DNA of 64,000 bases from Antedon mediterranea. Its lineage: Eukaryota; Echinodermata; Crinoidea; Comatulida; Antedonidae. The stretch spans positions 36,020,501 to 36,084,500 of the forward strand of contig NC_092672.1 of NCBI RefSeq assembly GCF_964355755.1, given 5' to 3'. Below, in pieces: positions 38,520-53,500 of this stretch. Below the pieces are notes generated by a model. It saw only the letters and a program-made list of their open reading frames with translations. It was not told the DNA's origin and ran no database searches. Made by a program: the position numbers and the translations under genes. The number at the start of each line of letters is the position of its first letter. Position 1 is the stretch's first letter.

Positions 38520-41500
38520 GTAAGTGTTTATCTTTTTAGTAATCTAAATTCTAAGCATAAGTTAGTTTATAGTTAGCCTAAGCATAAGTCAGATTACTAA
38601 ATCAACTTATAATTGATAAGTATACTGTAAGGTATTCTTAATAAATAAGCTTTGTATTTAAGTATTTGTATTTAGTAATTATTAAATTTCATTTAATAAA
38701 ACGTGAGAGAGCTTGTAATATATAAAAGTTATATGTACTGTGAGTTAAACATTGTAAGTTTAAAACCAAACTTATAGTCTATTTACTTCACATTAATGTA
38801 TAAATAATTGTGATTGAGATATCACATTCTTTGTTTGTATTACCGTATAGTATTATTTATAGTGGAAACAATATTTAATTATTATATTATACACTCTTTA
38901 GTCTTACCATTTAAAGTCAGATAGTAACAGAATATTTTATTCACTATCTTTATATAGATTAAAAACATATACTATAACATTAGCCTATATTTTAGGCCTA
39001 AATCACTGGTTTCATTGAAAACCTTGTTTTAAATAATAGAATGTGTTCATTTTACTGTTAATAACACTTTCATAGTCGAACAATATTGACAGAATAGCAA
39101 TCGTAATGTATATATTGACATTCTGTATAAATGTCTACCTTTGACTTCGTGTGTTTATGTAGCATACCCTGGTTTTGACACTAGCTAGAACATTTGTTTT
39201 GAATTGCAATCAGTGCTCGACCATGTTAAATAAGGTATTAATAAATGAAGAAGATATCTGTCTCCAATTTAAATAGTTTGTTAACAACGAAGCAATAGTT
39301 ACAATATATTTGCCGATTAGCCGTGTTTTATTCTACTTTTTAACCAATTGATCGTTTGTGGTTTTGCTTCATTGTTATTTATGGTTTAGCCTAACTAAGT
39401 AAAAAGTACACTCACACGTAATGTTATTGTGTGGAGATTTTTGATAGATTTTGTATTTTAAATGTTGGTATTGTACGTCCTTAGGGCATTGCCCGTGGAG
39501 TTGTCCACCGTGCGAATTGAACCGTATCCCATGTGGATCAAAGGACTATACGTTTGAGTGATAAAGGATGGCTAGGCTAGGGTTTCCGTTTGGTTGGTAT
39601 TACAGGTGGTTCCATGTCTTGTCCATTAGTGTCAAAATCAGAAAAGGAAAACTTTGATCAATTTAGACAATACATAATAGCACCTGCTTTGTAATTCAGT
39701 TCAGGCCTTACTGTAAGTGTACCTATGAAGTATCTCTCCCCCGATCTCTCCCCTGATTAAAAGGCGTCGGCTCCGGTCATGATTCGAGGTGGCTAGAAAT
39801 TCTAGCTAGGCTAGAGAAATAAAAATCCAACTGGCCAATAGTCATGTAATTACAATTTTCAGTTAAGTTCAACTACAGTACAGATCGTATATATTTCCTT
39901 ACAATTGTTGTGTAGAATATACGGTAACAACAATTTCTTAATAAACTGTATATTAGAAAAATAAGAAATAGAATTGTATAAATTCATTTATTTATTTTGG
40001 TTTAAAAATATCTCAATACAAAAAGCAGCAAAAGCTGAAAGCATTGTATTTACAAAAAATATATGGGCTTTATACAAAAATCATCAAACATTTAACCACA
40101 TCAAGAAGACATTTATATAATTATATGTATCATTGTTACATTCGTTATCATGCCTAATGTATTCGTAGGCCTAATATACATATTTATAGCCGTATATGGC
40201 TTAAGTATATTATATTTACACATAATTCAATACTTAATAGTACCCAGCAAATTGTGCAACAATAATTATCCTTTAAATTAGTATATTCAAGATATACCAG
40301 CATTCTATCAGCAATATTTATTTGATAAACTCGTTATACAAACCACATAACAACACTTGTTTGTTTAAAATGTTAATATAAACATACTCGGTACATTTTA
40401 ATAATCCTACTACACATACCAATTACTGTTTATAACTTATACAGGGCTGTATACTATATACAACATAATAAATTATTTTTCGTATGTTATGCCCATATAC
40501 TCAAGTAGTTGTAAATTGAAGACATGTCTCGTATTTTATTCTAGGCTGTATAGTGTTTAAGATATTGATTCTAATATTGAAATTTTGCAATATTTCCGAG
40601 TAAAGGAATGTTTTATGTGATAGACTTTACATACGCTAAACGAAGGTGTAAACCATTTGTCCATAAAAAGGATTAGCAGTTTATCATAATATTAATAAAG
40701 ATGCTTTAATATTAAAACAATACTGATCAATAATGAATATTAAAAACAAATTTATATAATTAAAGTTACTTAAAGTAACTTATTGTATTAACATCATTAG
40801 ATTAATATTATACGTTAATAAGTTGTTCATAAAATATATTTGAAAACACAGAATAGATCAAAATTAAATATTACAAACAAATTTATATAGGCCTAATGAA
40901 AGTTATTATAGTCATTGTATTTGTGTATAATTTGATTAATATTTCATGTAAACAAATTGTTCATAAAATATATTTTTTTATAATTTGTTTAGAAGGAAAT
41001 TTAACCTATACAGAATAAACGAGTTTTATAATAATTGGATTCTATAGCTTAAAGATCTTTACACTGAATATATCAAAACGCATGTGTTAACTGAACAATA
41101 GGTACGGTTAAAGGGTGCCTGTAAAGTTAGTAAATATTATGTTATAGAAAATTGATATAAATTTTAACCGTTCCTCAACTGATATGACTTTAATATTTAA
41201 CTGTATGATAAAAAAGGAGCATATTATAGTTAGTTATATAGATATATTATATAGTTAAAAAAAATGTATATAAATATTAATGGTTCCTCAACTGGTATGA
41301 CTTTAAATATTTAACTGTATGATAACAAGTAAAGCATATTATAGTTAGTTATATAGATATTATAGTATATTTAAATAAACAGTAGGCCTATTCGGTATAC
41401 TACAAATCAGAAAGTATTAATCTAAAACTGTATTAATAAATTTAGCATAAATGAGATTGATCATTTGAGTGTATTGCAAATACTGTCATCGATACGTTAA

Positions 41501-44500
41501 CATCAAAACAAATCATCTGGAAAAATAGTTACAGATTATTTGTAGTGATTTCATTGAATGAAGTATAAGAGCAATTGGTTTACCATCCAATTATTACATA
41601 TCGCTATAGTTTACTAACGAGTGAGACGGGTCAAGCTATTGCACAGCCTATTTCATATCTGGGATTATAATTATAGTATGTAACCCTGAAAAGTTTAATA
41701 TTTGGGTCAAATGTAAATCGCCGAATTACGTTGTATGAGTAATTGAGTAAATGTTATAAGTTTCTATTCTGTATTCTTTGATTAATTATTAATTTTGTTT
41801 ACATTCCGAGAAAGTTTAGTTTAAAATATATTGATGTTCATATGTAGTTAATATGTTTATTAAGATATATGTAGGAAGACGATTAAAGAATTTTATTTAC
41901 ATTTCGTTTGGTTTGCAAGAATGATAAAGTTTAGTTAAAAATAATTTATATTGATATTCGTGGTCGTATTTATAGTAATTAAAATGGTTCTTAAGATATG
42001 TTTAGGAAGAGGACATTATACAGAATTTATTTACACTCTTTCGTTTGCTTTGCAAGTTATACACTGATTTTAATAACTGATATTCTTGTTATTTACAGAC
42101 GTATGTTTCCGTCGTTCAAAGTGCGTGTCTCTGGTCTAGATAAACGCGCTAAATATATCCTTCTAATGGACATAGTAGCAGCCGACGATTGTCGGTATAA
42201 ATTTCACAATTCCCGATGGATGGTGGCGGGAAAGGCGGACCCAGAGATGCCCAAAAGGATGTACATCCACCCGGACTCTCCAAGCACCGGGGAGCAGTGG
42301 ATGCAGAAAGTCGTTTCGTTTCACAAGCTAAAACTTACAAATAACATATCGGACAAACATGGATTTGTAAGTACACATGTAAGGCTCTTTTATACAAACT
42401 TTTCTTCGCGAATTTCTTCGTATTTACAACATTTACCAGTAGGCCTATATAATATAGAGAAACTCGTAACCGTAGGCCTAGTGAATTGTGTAGGAGTGTG
42501 CCCACTATAACCGTTATGAAATAATAACTGTAAAGATCGTAAGCCGTTGTAACTTCACCAAGTAACAAGGCCTATGTCCAGTAACAAGGCCTATGTCCAG
42601 TAACAAGGCCTATGTCCAGTACCATGTTTACATTTTCAAAATATGCTTTATAGCTATACATTTGTTATAGAATTACGTGATGGAGGATACTGCAGTAGTA
42701 TAGTATTCGTTTTGTTTATAAAAGAAAATGCAACTCTTTTATATCAGGAGGTAACGCTGTATTTAATAAAAAAAAAAATGTGTAAGATATAAAAATATTA
42801 AAATCAACATATTTTTCGTTTAATCTTACACTTATGCCTATACTTGTGTTTGATGGAGTACAGTAACGTTTAAATATCAAGATTGTATTCCATCCCATCG
42901 TTTAAAAAACCCCAACACAACAACCTTTGTTTATAAATTGGATAGTAGTAGGCTATTCTTTTCAATTTATCTTACTATTAATAATTCTCTTTAAGATATT
43001 AATACACTAATTGTTAAATCTTTCAAACATAACCATTACTTTCTTTTGTCATTACGCTAACATAATTCCGGATTATTCTAGTTGTAATATTATATGATTG
43101 TATAATCATTTTGCGTTTGGTTTACGCACGATTGTCTAAGTTGGAAACGTTAGATTAAGCATGCGTAACTTCGGAAGTCAAACTAAAAAATATCGCAGTT
43201 TATAGTTCTCTCCGCCTCCTCTTGCCTCGAGGTAGCCCAACCCTCCACTCGATTAACGAAAGATAAAAATGAATTTTCGCGAATTTCTCGCACGTTCAAA
43301 ATAAATCTTGCTAATTTTAACGAAAGCGTTGATCGCGTGCATTGATTTTTTCTATCAGGCCTGTAGCACGTATGAAGTGGGTTGTTTTTTGTAGGATTTA
43401 GCAACTCTTCAGCTCATAATTCACCGGCTTAGCATCTTGATGAATTGTGATGTTTGACTGTAGAATTCTGGCTCAATATCTGATCAAAGTAGTGACAAAA
43501 TATCACTCACAATTTGGCGCCGAATCTTATTGCGATTCTTGATTGACAACGCTAACTTGAATATAAGCCACAATTTAAAATATAACGAGTTCAAATGAGG
43601 TCAAACAGAGTGCAACATGTGACACACTGCGAAGAAAATCGCACGATTAACAAATCTAACATAACAACATTTATATAGGACACTTTTGTAAAAGATACAG
43701 CTTTATTGTACGTAGACTAAAATGCTAAGAAATTGAATGTTTTATCGATTCTAAACAAATGCAAATTGCTTCTTTTTATTAAAAGAAAGGATACAACACG
43801 TATTAAATCAGAATAAACCACAAACGATTTTTTTTTTCAAATGAAATATCGACATTATTAATTTTTTTTTTCGTTGAATTGGACAATATCAAATATATCG
43901 TGTCATTCACACTTTTAAAGGCTTTGTTGTTTTATCTCGTGTAACTATAAGAAAATTAAATATTCTAACGAAAGTATATTGAGTAAACCTGTGAAATTGC
44001 TTTAACATGTTTAGTTATAATTAATATTTCGTCGTATTCAAATTCCCATAACTCACATTTCGTTTGCTTGTTTTGCTAAGTACATAATTTTTATTTGGCT
44101 ATAAAAATCAAATCTTAAGAATCATAAAAAGGACAGTTTAACTTTTTTTGGTATTTATTGTTTGTAACAAAATGGATGCATTATTGTTGTTAATGTTAAC
44201 TTGTTTTAAAACTTAACAATTAATTATTTTACGTGAAATCCTATAAATAATCAATAACGAAATCTCGAAAAAATATACTTAAGGGCCTAAAGCGTTCATT
44301 TGTGTTGCCATTATCGACGTGTATTTAACTGTTAAACTATGTTTTCGTCGTTAAATATAATCATTTTTCTGTTGTATACATAAGATCGCGGTGGTGATAC
44401 AAAGTGAGTGTTAGCGCCGCCTGGCTAAGCTCGATAGCTGGCGCCAACCAGTGTATGACTACCAATGGATAAAGACGCTCTAACAATAGATAGAGTACTT

Positions 44501-47500
44501 GTTTGATGAAAGGGTAAAGACGATCGATTTTTAAGTACGTTTGTTTTTGTGAAATTGATCCGTAAACCACACAATGTATGCGTCCTTCTAATAAAACCGA
44601 GGTGTAACTTTCGTAAAAGAACATCTCCATTTCGCGTTAAGTCTCCACTCGTTTAAAGTATAATATTATAGTATTAATGAAGAAACGAAAACTTTCGAAT
44701 GTAAATGAATATTACCGATACAAACTGTGTGATTCATTTCAGCAAAAGTTAAGAGAATTGTGTTTACAATGCTTTTTTACAGACAGGTTGATGAAGTTAA
44801 GAATCAACCTCACCTATCGTATCAATCAATTATACATCCATTTCCATTGCAATAAACAAATGCAAGATTTCCCCCTTTCGTATGGTAACTAAAAACAATG
44901 TTCCACGTAATCACATCCGTCAAGCATATTTACCGTTTTAGGGTTTACTCCTGTTTATGTATTTCGTGTCGTTAACAAAACGCCATCCGTTTGAAGGCAT
45001 ACAATGTGTAATTAATCATAGTTCTGTTAATTAGACTTGAAGATCTCTAATTGATTAATTCATCGTGAGTTAAGTAAGCTAGTTACCGAGCACATTCTGT
45101 GTTACGTTAAACACCACAACGAAGAGTTGTTGATAAACTGCCGTTCAAAATCATCATAAACTTCGTCAATTTGGCTAATTTCTTACTTAGTAACTTGTAT
45201 AAGGTACAGATTATCATGTAAACTGTTTATTTCACTTCGTGCTACGTCTTAATAACGGTTAATAATCTACGCCCGTTATAGTCGGTTTTCAAGTTTACAT
45301 CTCAAAAACGCTACAAAATTTGTTTAGAATTGGAACGTGTTTAGAACATTGTTATGCATCTTGAATTAAAAAATCACTTTACTGAAATGACGACTAAAAA
45401 TTTGACTCGTTGATGTATTAAAATAATTAACAAAATGAGTCGATTATCGGTTTACATACAAAACGAAGTGGCTATCTTGTTATAATACTTCTTTCTTGTA
45501 TAATATTAGGAATCACGCTTTATTCACGTTTGTAGAAACACTTAAGTATTAAGCAGAATCAACATATTCATTTGTTGCCACGTTGTATTTTACTAAAGAT
45601 AATATTTTTATATTCGATCCATTGAAGATTTAATTACGCTGTTAAGTGCGTAAACCCCGAGTTTTAAATTGTTCCAAAAAGTACATCGTCTCCTAAACAC
45701 TGTCTCTTTCCATAATAGATCGTATTGTTCAAAACGAGCTTTTGAATTTCCCTTTTCATAGAAGAAAATTGGTGCAATTATAAACGATTGCAGACGATCT
45801 CGATTGAATATTACGATACGAGCATTGATAGTTTGTCTTCAATTAATAAGTGTGGCTCCTTCTATAAACGCCCCTCAGGCGGTTTCGCGATATCGAATAG
45901 CACGAAATACAATCTTTATACATTTTATTACGATTATTTTAGTTAAAATTCCGTGCTTTTTTTCGTCGCCTGCTTTAAAAACAAATCATCTGTATTTACA
46001 ACGGCAATGTGCTACATTATCGTTAGCTTTTTTGAAATAAAAACTACATTTAAGCAAGCTAGGCATACATGCTATTTGTACTGTATTAAATTATGATGTA
46101 TAAACTATAACTGTATTACATTTGACATTTTACAGGATATAACCATGGAGAAATAATTATTTGTACAGAATATAACATAGGAACATTTCGTCGCGGCTGC
46201 AAAAAGTGTTGTTCGTTCGGGGTTAATTTCGCGGCGGTGTTTTTACGACTTTGTATCACAAGTGATCCGCGGTGTATTATCATTATATTTATGAATAATC
46301 CACACATTTCAATTCTATTATCCTCTTGAGTGTTATAGGGTTATAGTCCCTTAGCACCGTGATTATCAACGATTTATACCTCCATAACTCGGCAATTATT
46401 TTCAAAAGTAAACAAAAGGTGGTATAAACGGCAATACTTAATCGCACCTTTTGCCGTAAATGTTTTGATAAGAGGGTTGTATTGCCGGTAATGGCAGCAA
46501 GTTCAAGAGACTTATAATGTTCGTGTTGAGTTAAAGACTTGTATATTACACATTAGTTGTAAATTATCGTTGATAACATTTGAACTACGTGTAGGAATTC
46601 ATCTACACTAGATACATTTTTGTTTTTTGTACGATGCTTGAGCTTTAACGAATGAATTCATATCGCTTTCGTGACGTACAAGAACCCTTTATGTTAAAGG
46701 CTGAATGTTAATGTTACATTACGACACAGTTCGAAACGACTCATGAATTAAAAAATGTTTTTCTATTAAAACATGAGCTTGAAAAATTATTTCATAATGA
46801 TCTGATAGACCCATCTACTACTAATCATTATACAGATAGACCTACATTGGTAAACCAGAGTACAATTTAACCAAAATAATTAATATGAGGATACACAATA
46901 AACAAGCTTCTGTAATTTATGAGATTCTATATTTTATATACTATTGAGCACTGTGTATACGATTTCGTCCTCGAAAGGCTGACGACAAAGTACAGTAGAT
47001 CGTCTGTTCGCGCCATGTTTACTTTAGTCATTAAAGGGTTTTGCCTGCAAATTTCCTGATTAAATTCCTACAGATCGTCGAGCTTCTGTTCTCTAGGCCA
47101 TGTGATGTTTTCACAGAGCAATATAGTATAGCATATAGACATATTTATGAACCATATCTCTATGATAGCCTTATACAAATAACAATTTAACCAATAAGCA
47201 TTAAATCTTAAGCTTGATCAGGAGTGGACAAATCGGTTCTTTGACACCGGGAGAGAGGCTTTACAGCCCCGTCTTGATCAGTGGGGACACATAGCAACCC
47301 GACCAGTTGATAGAGGCTTAGCAGTGTGGACTTGTTTAGTAATGGGATGGGCACAGGAGAGCTTTCCAAACCGGTCTTGCTTTAGAATATAATTAGAAGC
47401 CATAGTTCATACATTATCCACTTAATAACGAGCAATTTCGACCTAACAAGTCCCCAGCGAATTTTAACAAATCCTCGCTAAAGAGATTATTTTAAGTTTG

Positions 47501-50500
47501 TTTATAGAAAATGTTTAACATTGTCAATCATGTTTAAGTCAATACAAGAATACAGAAATAAATTACATTAATCGAATTTTTGGCCTACTTGGATTTTAAT
47601 GAGTTTAAATTTAATCTTTGGTAACCGACGAATCGAGATCATGATTTAAGAACTTTAGAGAAAAGCATAAGTCGCGTCATTAAAGCACAAGTCGCGTCAT
47701 TAGGAACGCTTTCAGTTAACCAAATCGTGATTCGTTACGATTTAATTATTTCTTTTCTTAAGAATTAAGGACTGAATAATAAACTGCTTACTTAGTTACG
47801 TAATATCTCTCTTGTTTAATTATACGATACTTAATTATTTTAAAGTAATTATTTATGATGACAACGTTTGATATTGTAATATAAAAAGAAATGTAAAGCT
47901 TGGTTCCTCCCAGTGAACGCAACGCAAAGACGAACTGTAAAAACAACGCATTGAGTTAACCAATCATAAGCGGCAGTATGAATTATCATGGTTGTGATTG
48001 GTGAAAATGCTTACCTTTCCCTGCGAAGTTGCGCTTGTTTCCATGTTGCGCTTACGTTTACCTGCGTTACGCTTGTTTCCATGCGTTGCGTTTACGTTTT
48101 CTTGCGTTGCGTCCAAGTTGGAACCATAAATCATACTTTAGTTGGTAACATGCTTATGGCTGTTATTATACATGGCATGACCCTTATTCAGGAAACGCTA
48201 TTAAAGGACCTTAAACTTAACGTAATGTATTATTTCTCCTGTACTTTAACAGGAAATAGCAGTTATATTGCTATACTATTATTTAGCATTAACTCGTCAA
48301 ACATTTGCCCAACCCCCAACTCATCCCGGGCCCCTAGGGATCGATTTAGTGGACAACGAATGTCGTCTGATTTGTCAGCAATTCCATCATCTATACCTGC
48401 TGCTCAAAATGTACTTTGTTGAAATAACAGTTGTAGGCAGACATATCTTATGTTAAACGTTGTCAGTTTAAACTTGTTTTTACTTTTTAACGAACAAACT
48501 GAGCATGCGTACTAGATTATTTTACTTCTTTGTAAGCCCGGCCTAGACTTATATATTATATAATATTTTCTTGAATATTTTTTTTAATAGAGAGACATTT
48601 AGAAACGCCATTGTTAATATTTTTGTTTTGTTTTCCAAATTATATTTGGTAAATGACTGTATGTAACTAGGTCAGGAAACATATGGTGCCCTTAATTTAA
48701 AAGTACAGTTGATGACGTCGCAACACCCTATTGTCGGTTCTTTTTGATTTAACATGTCGACACTAATCAGAGCTAGAAATAGAAGACATATACAAACTAT
48801 TATACAATGTTAAAGCTACAACTTTCATAGTTCTTAATTAAAAAGATAAACTGCATTTTACTTATTTATTTGACCAACGCACATAAATTAGAACAATACA
48901 AACCGATATACGGTAACAAATGCGACAAAATATAAGTATTTAAAAAGTACTGATAAAATTGTGTTCAGATAAAAAATGTGAATTTTAAGTAAAGATGTAG
49001 ATGTAGATGCGGCAATTAATATATTTAATTATTTATTTTTTGCAGACAATACTCAACTCGATGCATAAGTACCAGCCTCGTTTTCATATCGTTAAGGCCA
49101 ATGATATCCTCAAGTTACCATGGAGCCAGTTCCGTACCTTCGTGTTTAGAGAGACCGAATTTATAGCTGTTACAGCCTACCAGAACGAGAAGGTATGTAG
49201 ATATCGGTATTTCCAAATGTTACATAGGCGCCTAGCTTAATTTAATGAGGGCATCTTTTATTAGTGGGTCTCATTTTTTAAAGGGAATAGAACATGGCGA
49301 CCTTGAGACGGGGGCTTGATTCATGTGTTAACAGCTCTAGTTGTTGGCTGACCTACAAAATGACGTCTTAACTCTGTCAACCATCTCCTCGTGTGGACAC
49401 ACAGTACTCATTAGCATCTGTTTGTTATGTTGAACTCTGATGTTAAACCACCTCGTATTCTGCTCCTTCGACTTGCTTTTGATAAACCAGGACGGTTGTC
49501 TCCGTCCGGCCGCATTCCGCCGCATCCGGTGTCGCGGCTTTTTGGTAAATTCCACCAGTCAGTAAATAATAACCGCTCTTGTGTTTAGTATTTCATTTTT
49601 TTCTTCGCGTGTTTGCATTTATGATGTTCTTGGGAGTTGGGATACATAAAATAAGAGTTATTACAAAGTACACGAAATAAACACGATTACAATGTATTTG
49701 TGTTAATTAGTAACACCTCTTGTGGCTCCACAGTGCGGGGGTGTTTAACACCAACCAACCTCTTGTGTCTCCTCCTTTTAACACCAACCAAAGTTAAATG
49801 TTAAATAATTTATGAAGATGATTGATAGTAGAAGACGTTAGTTTAGTAAACGCACCGTCTACAGTAATACAGTTGATTCAACGATTTATCGAAGTTTTTT
49901 TTTTTATAGGAAAGGTCACTCCCTTTTTAAACAAACCTTTGGTTAACTGCGTAACAAAATTAGGATGATTTTTTTGCGAAAATTGTTACATTGCATTAAC
50001 AATAAACCTCCCACAACATTGTACTTAAATTGACAATTCTGAGAATCGTGACAATGAATCTTTGTATATTTTAATATTTAAATTACAGTAAATTATAAGT
50101 CCGGGTTGTTATTAACTCTCACACAAGTTGTGATAAATTAACCCCGTACCCCGTAATAAAATTTGAATCTTGAATCTACTATGTCTCTCAACACACTGTA
50201 GGGTAGTACACTCAGTTTTGAATATATTGGCGCCAGAAAAAATAATAAAAAACAATTTTAATTATCTGTCCGATATTGTAGCACAAGAATGAAGGAGTAG
50301 AGGATTGAATTGTTATTATTTGAGGACTATATCCAATGAATATAATCATTGCTACGTGCCATAAAGGCATTCGTTTTGGTATACAATATAGTAACAACTA
50401 TCGCCTATTCTCACGTACAAATTAACGTTTTAATAACAGTGTGTTGAGTGTTGATGTTATAAAACATCCAACGGTGTTAAAACTGCAAATGGTTCGCAAG

Positions 50501-53500
50501 TAGTCATCCTAAAATGGACACACATCATTATTTGATTTCTTTTGTGTCTTAATTCTTTGTGATGAGTTGAAAATCTAAATTGTTTTAATTAGGTCATTGT
50601 TCACAAGTTAAAATATATGTATGTTAATTTTGATCAAGAAACACATTAATAACCACAGCTTAGCGCTTGTTGATTGACATTAATTAATGCGCAGAATAAC
50701 AGACTTTTGGTCGCCGGTAATTAAATCACATTCTTCTAAACTGTAAAAGCAGAGGGGTATTTATTTCATTGTCATTTATCCTTTTACTATGGCAGTTTTA
50801 TTGCGTTTTTTTTGTGTTACAAATAATGAACTCGACGATTATGTAAAAAGACATAATGCTCTGATTTCTTGAACTATGACCCTAAAAGTGTTATAACAAT
50901 TTAATAAACCTTACGGGTGTTTTTAGAATGCAGTTTTAAAATGCCCGCTAGTTGTAATTGACACATCATTCATCAATAGACAAATCGTATGTGAAGTTTG
51001 ACAATTTAAAGTTTACGCGATACGAATGTATTTATGGGTCAAAGTTCAGATTACACTTTGGTAGCCTACAATATAAGCATAATCTTAAACCCTTGAATAT
51101 TTACTTTTACTATGTTTTTTAAAAGTACATAATCTTTCTGTTTGAGTTTGGTTTATCAGATCGCATCGAAATAAAGTAGAAAATAGAGTGTGATTTACTT
51201 ATTGTAATTACAAATAGTAAACACTTGAAACGATCATGAGGGCAGAAGGTTTTAGATTACGATAGGTTAATTGACAATTTTTATTTTTACGATAAACATT
51301 TATCGAAAATAAACTCATTAATTCAAATCCGTGCAGATTAAATGTTGAGAAATGATAGGTACTTGGTGTGAGTATTTTGGTAGATTATTATTTTTTTATT
51401 TTGATGATTTTCTGCTTTCTCGTAATGACGCTGGCGCCTGAGTCGCGTGGTTTTCAATCTGACATAAATAGGCGGGAAGAAACTAGCAATGTATCGTCTG
51501 CAAAATACATGAATGGTCGATGGTCCTTCACAGAAGGCAATAATATCGCCATATTTGCTTTACTTAGTTGATTGTATCTCAATTTCTTAATATGGCGGAT
51601 TATGCAACGTTCGGTATATATCCCCTTCAAGACCGTAACACGCTCGAGTAGAGGGGTTTAATAACCCTGGCTGAAATGTTAACCACAGCTAATGAATATT
51701 CATCATATTATTTTCCATCAAGTATGAGTTGAAGTGGTTGCCAGAGGATTTATTATATAATTCCCAATATACTTAGCATGAGTGAATAGATGTATAAGTG
51801 GAATGGGTTAAATGGCCTGTTATAACTTAAACGGTAGTTAACTGAACGAATGCGTAACTTTAAATTAAATCGTATTGATTCTAATTAAAAACAAATTTAT
51901 TTAAGAAGCGTATTCAAGCTCTTCAGATTTTGAAATGTAATATGTTTTAGACCTACATTTTAAGTGATAATATTCGGCCATCTGTAAACGACGTTAACAA
52001 AGCGATAACTCGACGGATACAAAGAAACAACCACGTTAACGTTTTCTTTAAAATAAATTGACAGCCATTTACAATTACTTTATTACACACCACGTGTGGT
52101 AGGCCTATTGATATTACTTTATATACTAAATTTAACTTTTTGACAATTAAACTAATCGATGAATAAATGTTTGAGAAGGTTCATCGCCAATAATAAATTG
52201 ATTTGATTTAAAGATCCGACTGTTTGTGGCATTTAATTTTATTTATAATCTTGTTTTATTTTTTATTATTTCAGATAACGCAATTGAAAATCGATCATAA
52301 TCCGTTTGCGAAAGGTTTTCGTGATCAGGGATCCGGCAAGCGAGAGAAAAGGTAGGTTCAAAATAATACTTTATAATGAAAATTACAACACTTAAACACA
52401 AGTCGAGGCGTTTTATTCAATACGTTCTTGAAATGCATAAAATGCCTTTAAAGACCTTTCCTAAAAGTGTTACCATTTATCTACATACGATACAGAGAGT
52501 ACGTTATTTTATAGTGCTCATTTATATTTCATGAAGGATGATTTCTTTTGATCGCTGTTATTGTTATGGTTTACGGCAGTGACGAGTGATACAGTGCCGC
52601 CGCGGGCAAACTTATCGTCTGCCGTTCGCTAAACTTCCTACTTCAAGGCGGGTAATAAGTTCTTCGTGCCTTTCTGTGGATTGTTCTTTTAAGAAAAGCG
52701 TGAACTGAATAAATGCTTTCTCGCTTCATCGTTTTCTCGACGATTCACAATAATTGTGACTGTCATAAATGTTAATTTTCTTCACCGTTCGATAGATGAC
52801 AAATTGGTCGAAAATATAAGATAGACACTCTGTTGTTTTTAAACGACAACTAAGTGGAGTGTCGTCTTGTGTATGACCTCAACTTGACATTTAAAACGTT
52901 TCTTTAGAATAATAACATTTAAAAAAATATCTTCGTCTTGTTCAATTGGATTTTGAAGGCTCCATTTATCTCAATGATTATTAAGAGACGCGTGTATGTT
53001 AGTTGTAGCGTCACCATTTATTAACGTTATACGTTACTAACCGCTAAATACAATAACAATAGCAGTTTAAAATGTTAGAAAAATAGATACTGCGAACAAT
53101 TTAAACAGATATTAAATTAAATATCACATAAAAGAAGACGATTGCTGTAATTTATGACTCTTTAATAGTTCTTCCGATTTATATAAAAAAATTGCAAGTA
53201 CAGCTATTGTTGAAGCAAGGAGAAATTAATGAAGACCTCACAATGTGCAGTATTATTAAAAACAGGTGTTGCCGGCTGAATCTTAAAAAGAACGGCGAGC
53301 GAGTTTGTTAAAATTTAACCTTAGCGTTGTACTTTTTAGTTAATGGTGAAATCGATGGGAACAGAAGAGACAAATTATCACGTTTACTACCCCAGAACGA
53401 CCCCTTTTATACTCGTTTTAAAACCTCTGTTTTGAGCGTGAATGTAGATAATAAAGCAAACGAATAAATGACTCCGATTCTGTTATAGATAATTTACAAC

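Larger units (their letters stand above)
38520..42098 (+). other. Tbx2/3 intron 1 (3,579 nt)
   Basis: GT-AG intron, phase 2. The first part is AT-rich and unremarkable. From 40,738 to the acceptor it consists largely of three successive local tandem duplications (see separate entries). I see no coding potential beyond the open extension just upstream of exon 2. Confidence 0.85.
42367..49045 (+). other. Tbx2/3 intron 2 (6,679 nt)
   Basis: GT-AG intron, phase 0, the largest of the gene. It holds a 19-bp triplet repeat near its 5' end, a MITE-2 copy at 47897-48127, GGCGCC sites at 43516 and 44440, and GC-richer non-repetitive stretches near 43,160-43,450, 44,380-44,650 and 47,200-47,370 that could be regulatory. 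The frames inside it look like chance frames; the one at 47988-48422 starts inside the MITE. Confidence 0.85.

Noticed and set aside
41998-42510. Unspliced 170-codon frame including T-box exon 2
   Set aside because: Its ends run into intron sequence; canonical AG and GT sites mark the exon inside it.
47988-48422. 144-codon open frame in Tbx2/3 intron 2
   Set aside because: It begins inside a MITE-2 copy, has repeat-driven composition and lies within an intron; no family features.
49337-49555. 72-codon minus-strand frame with basic composition in intron 3
   Set aside because: No recognisable family, no splice context, and opposite to the transcribed gene.
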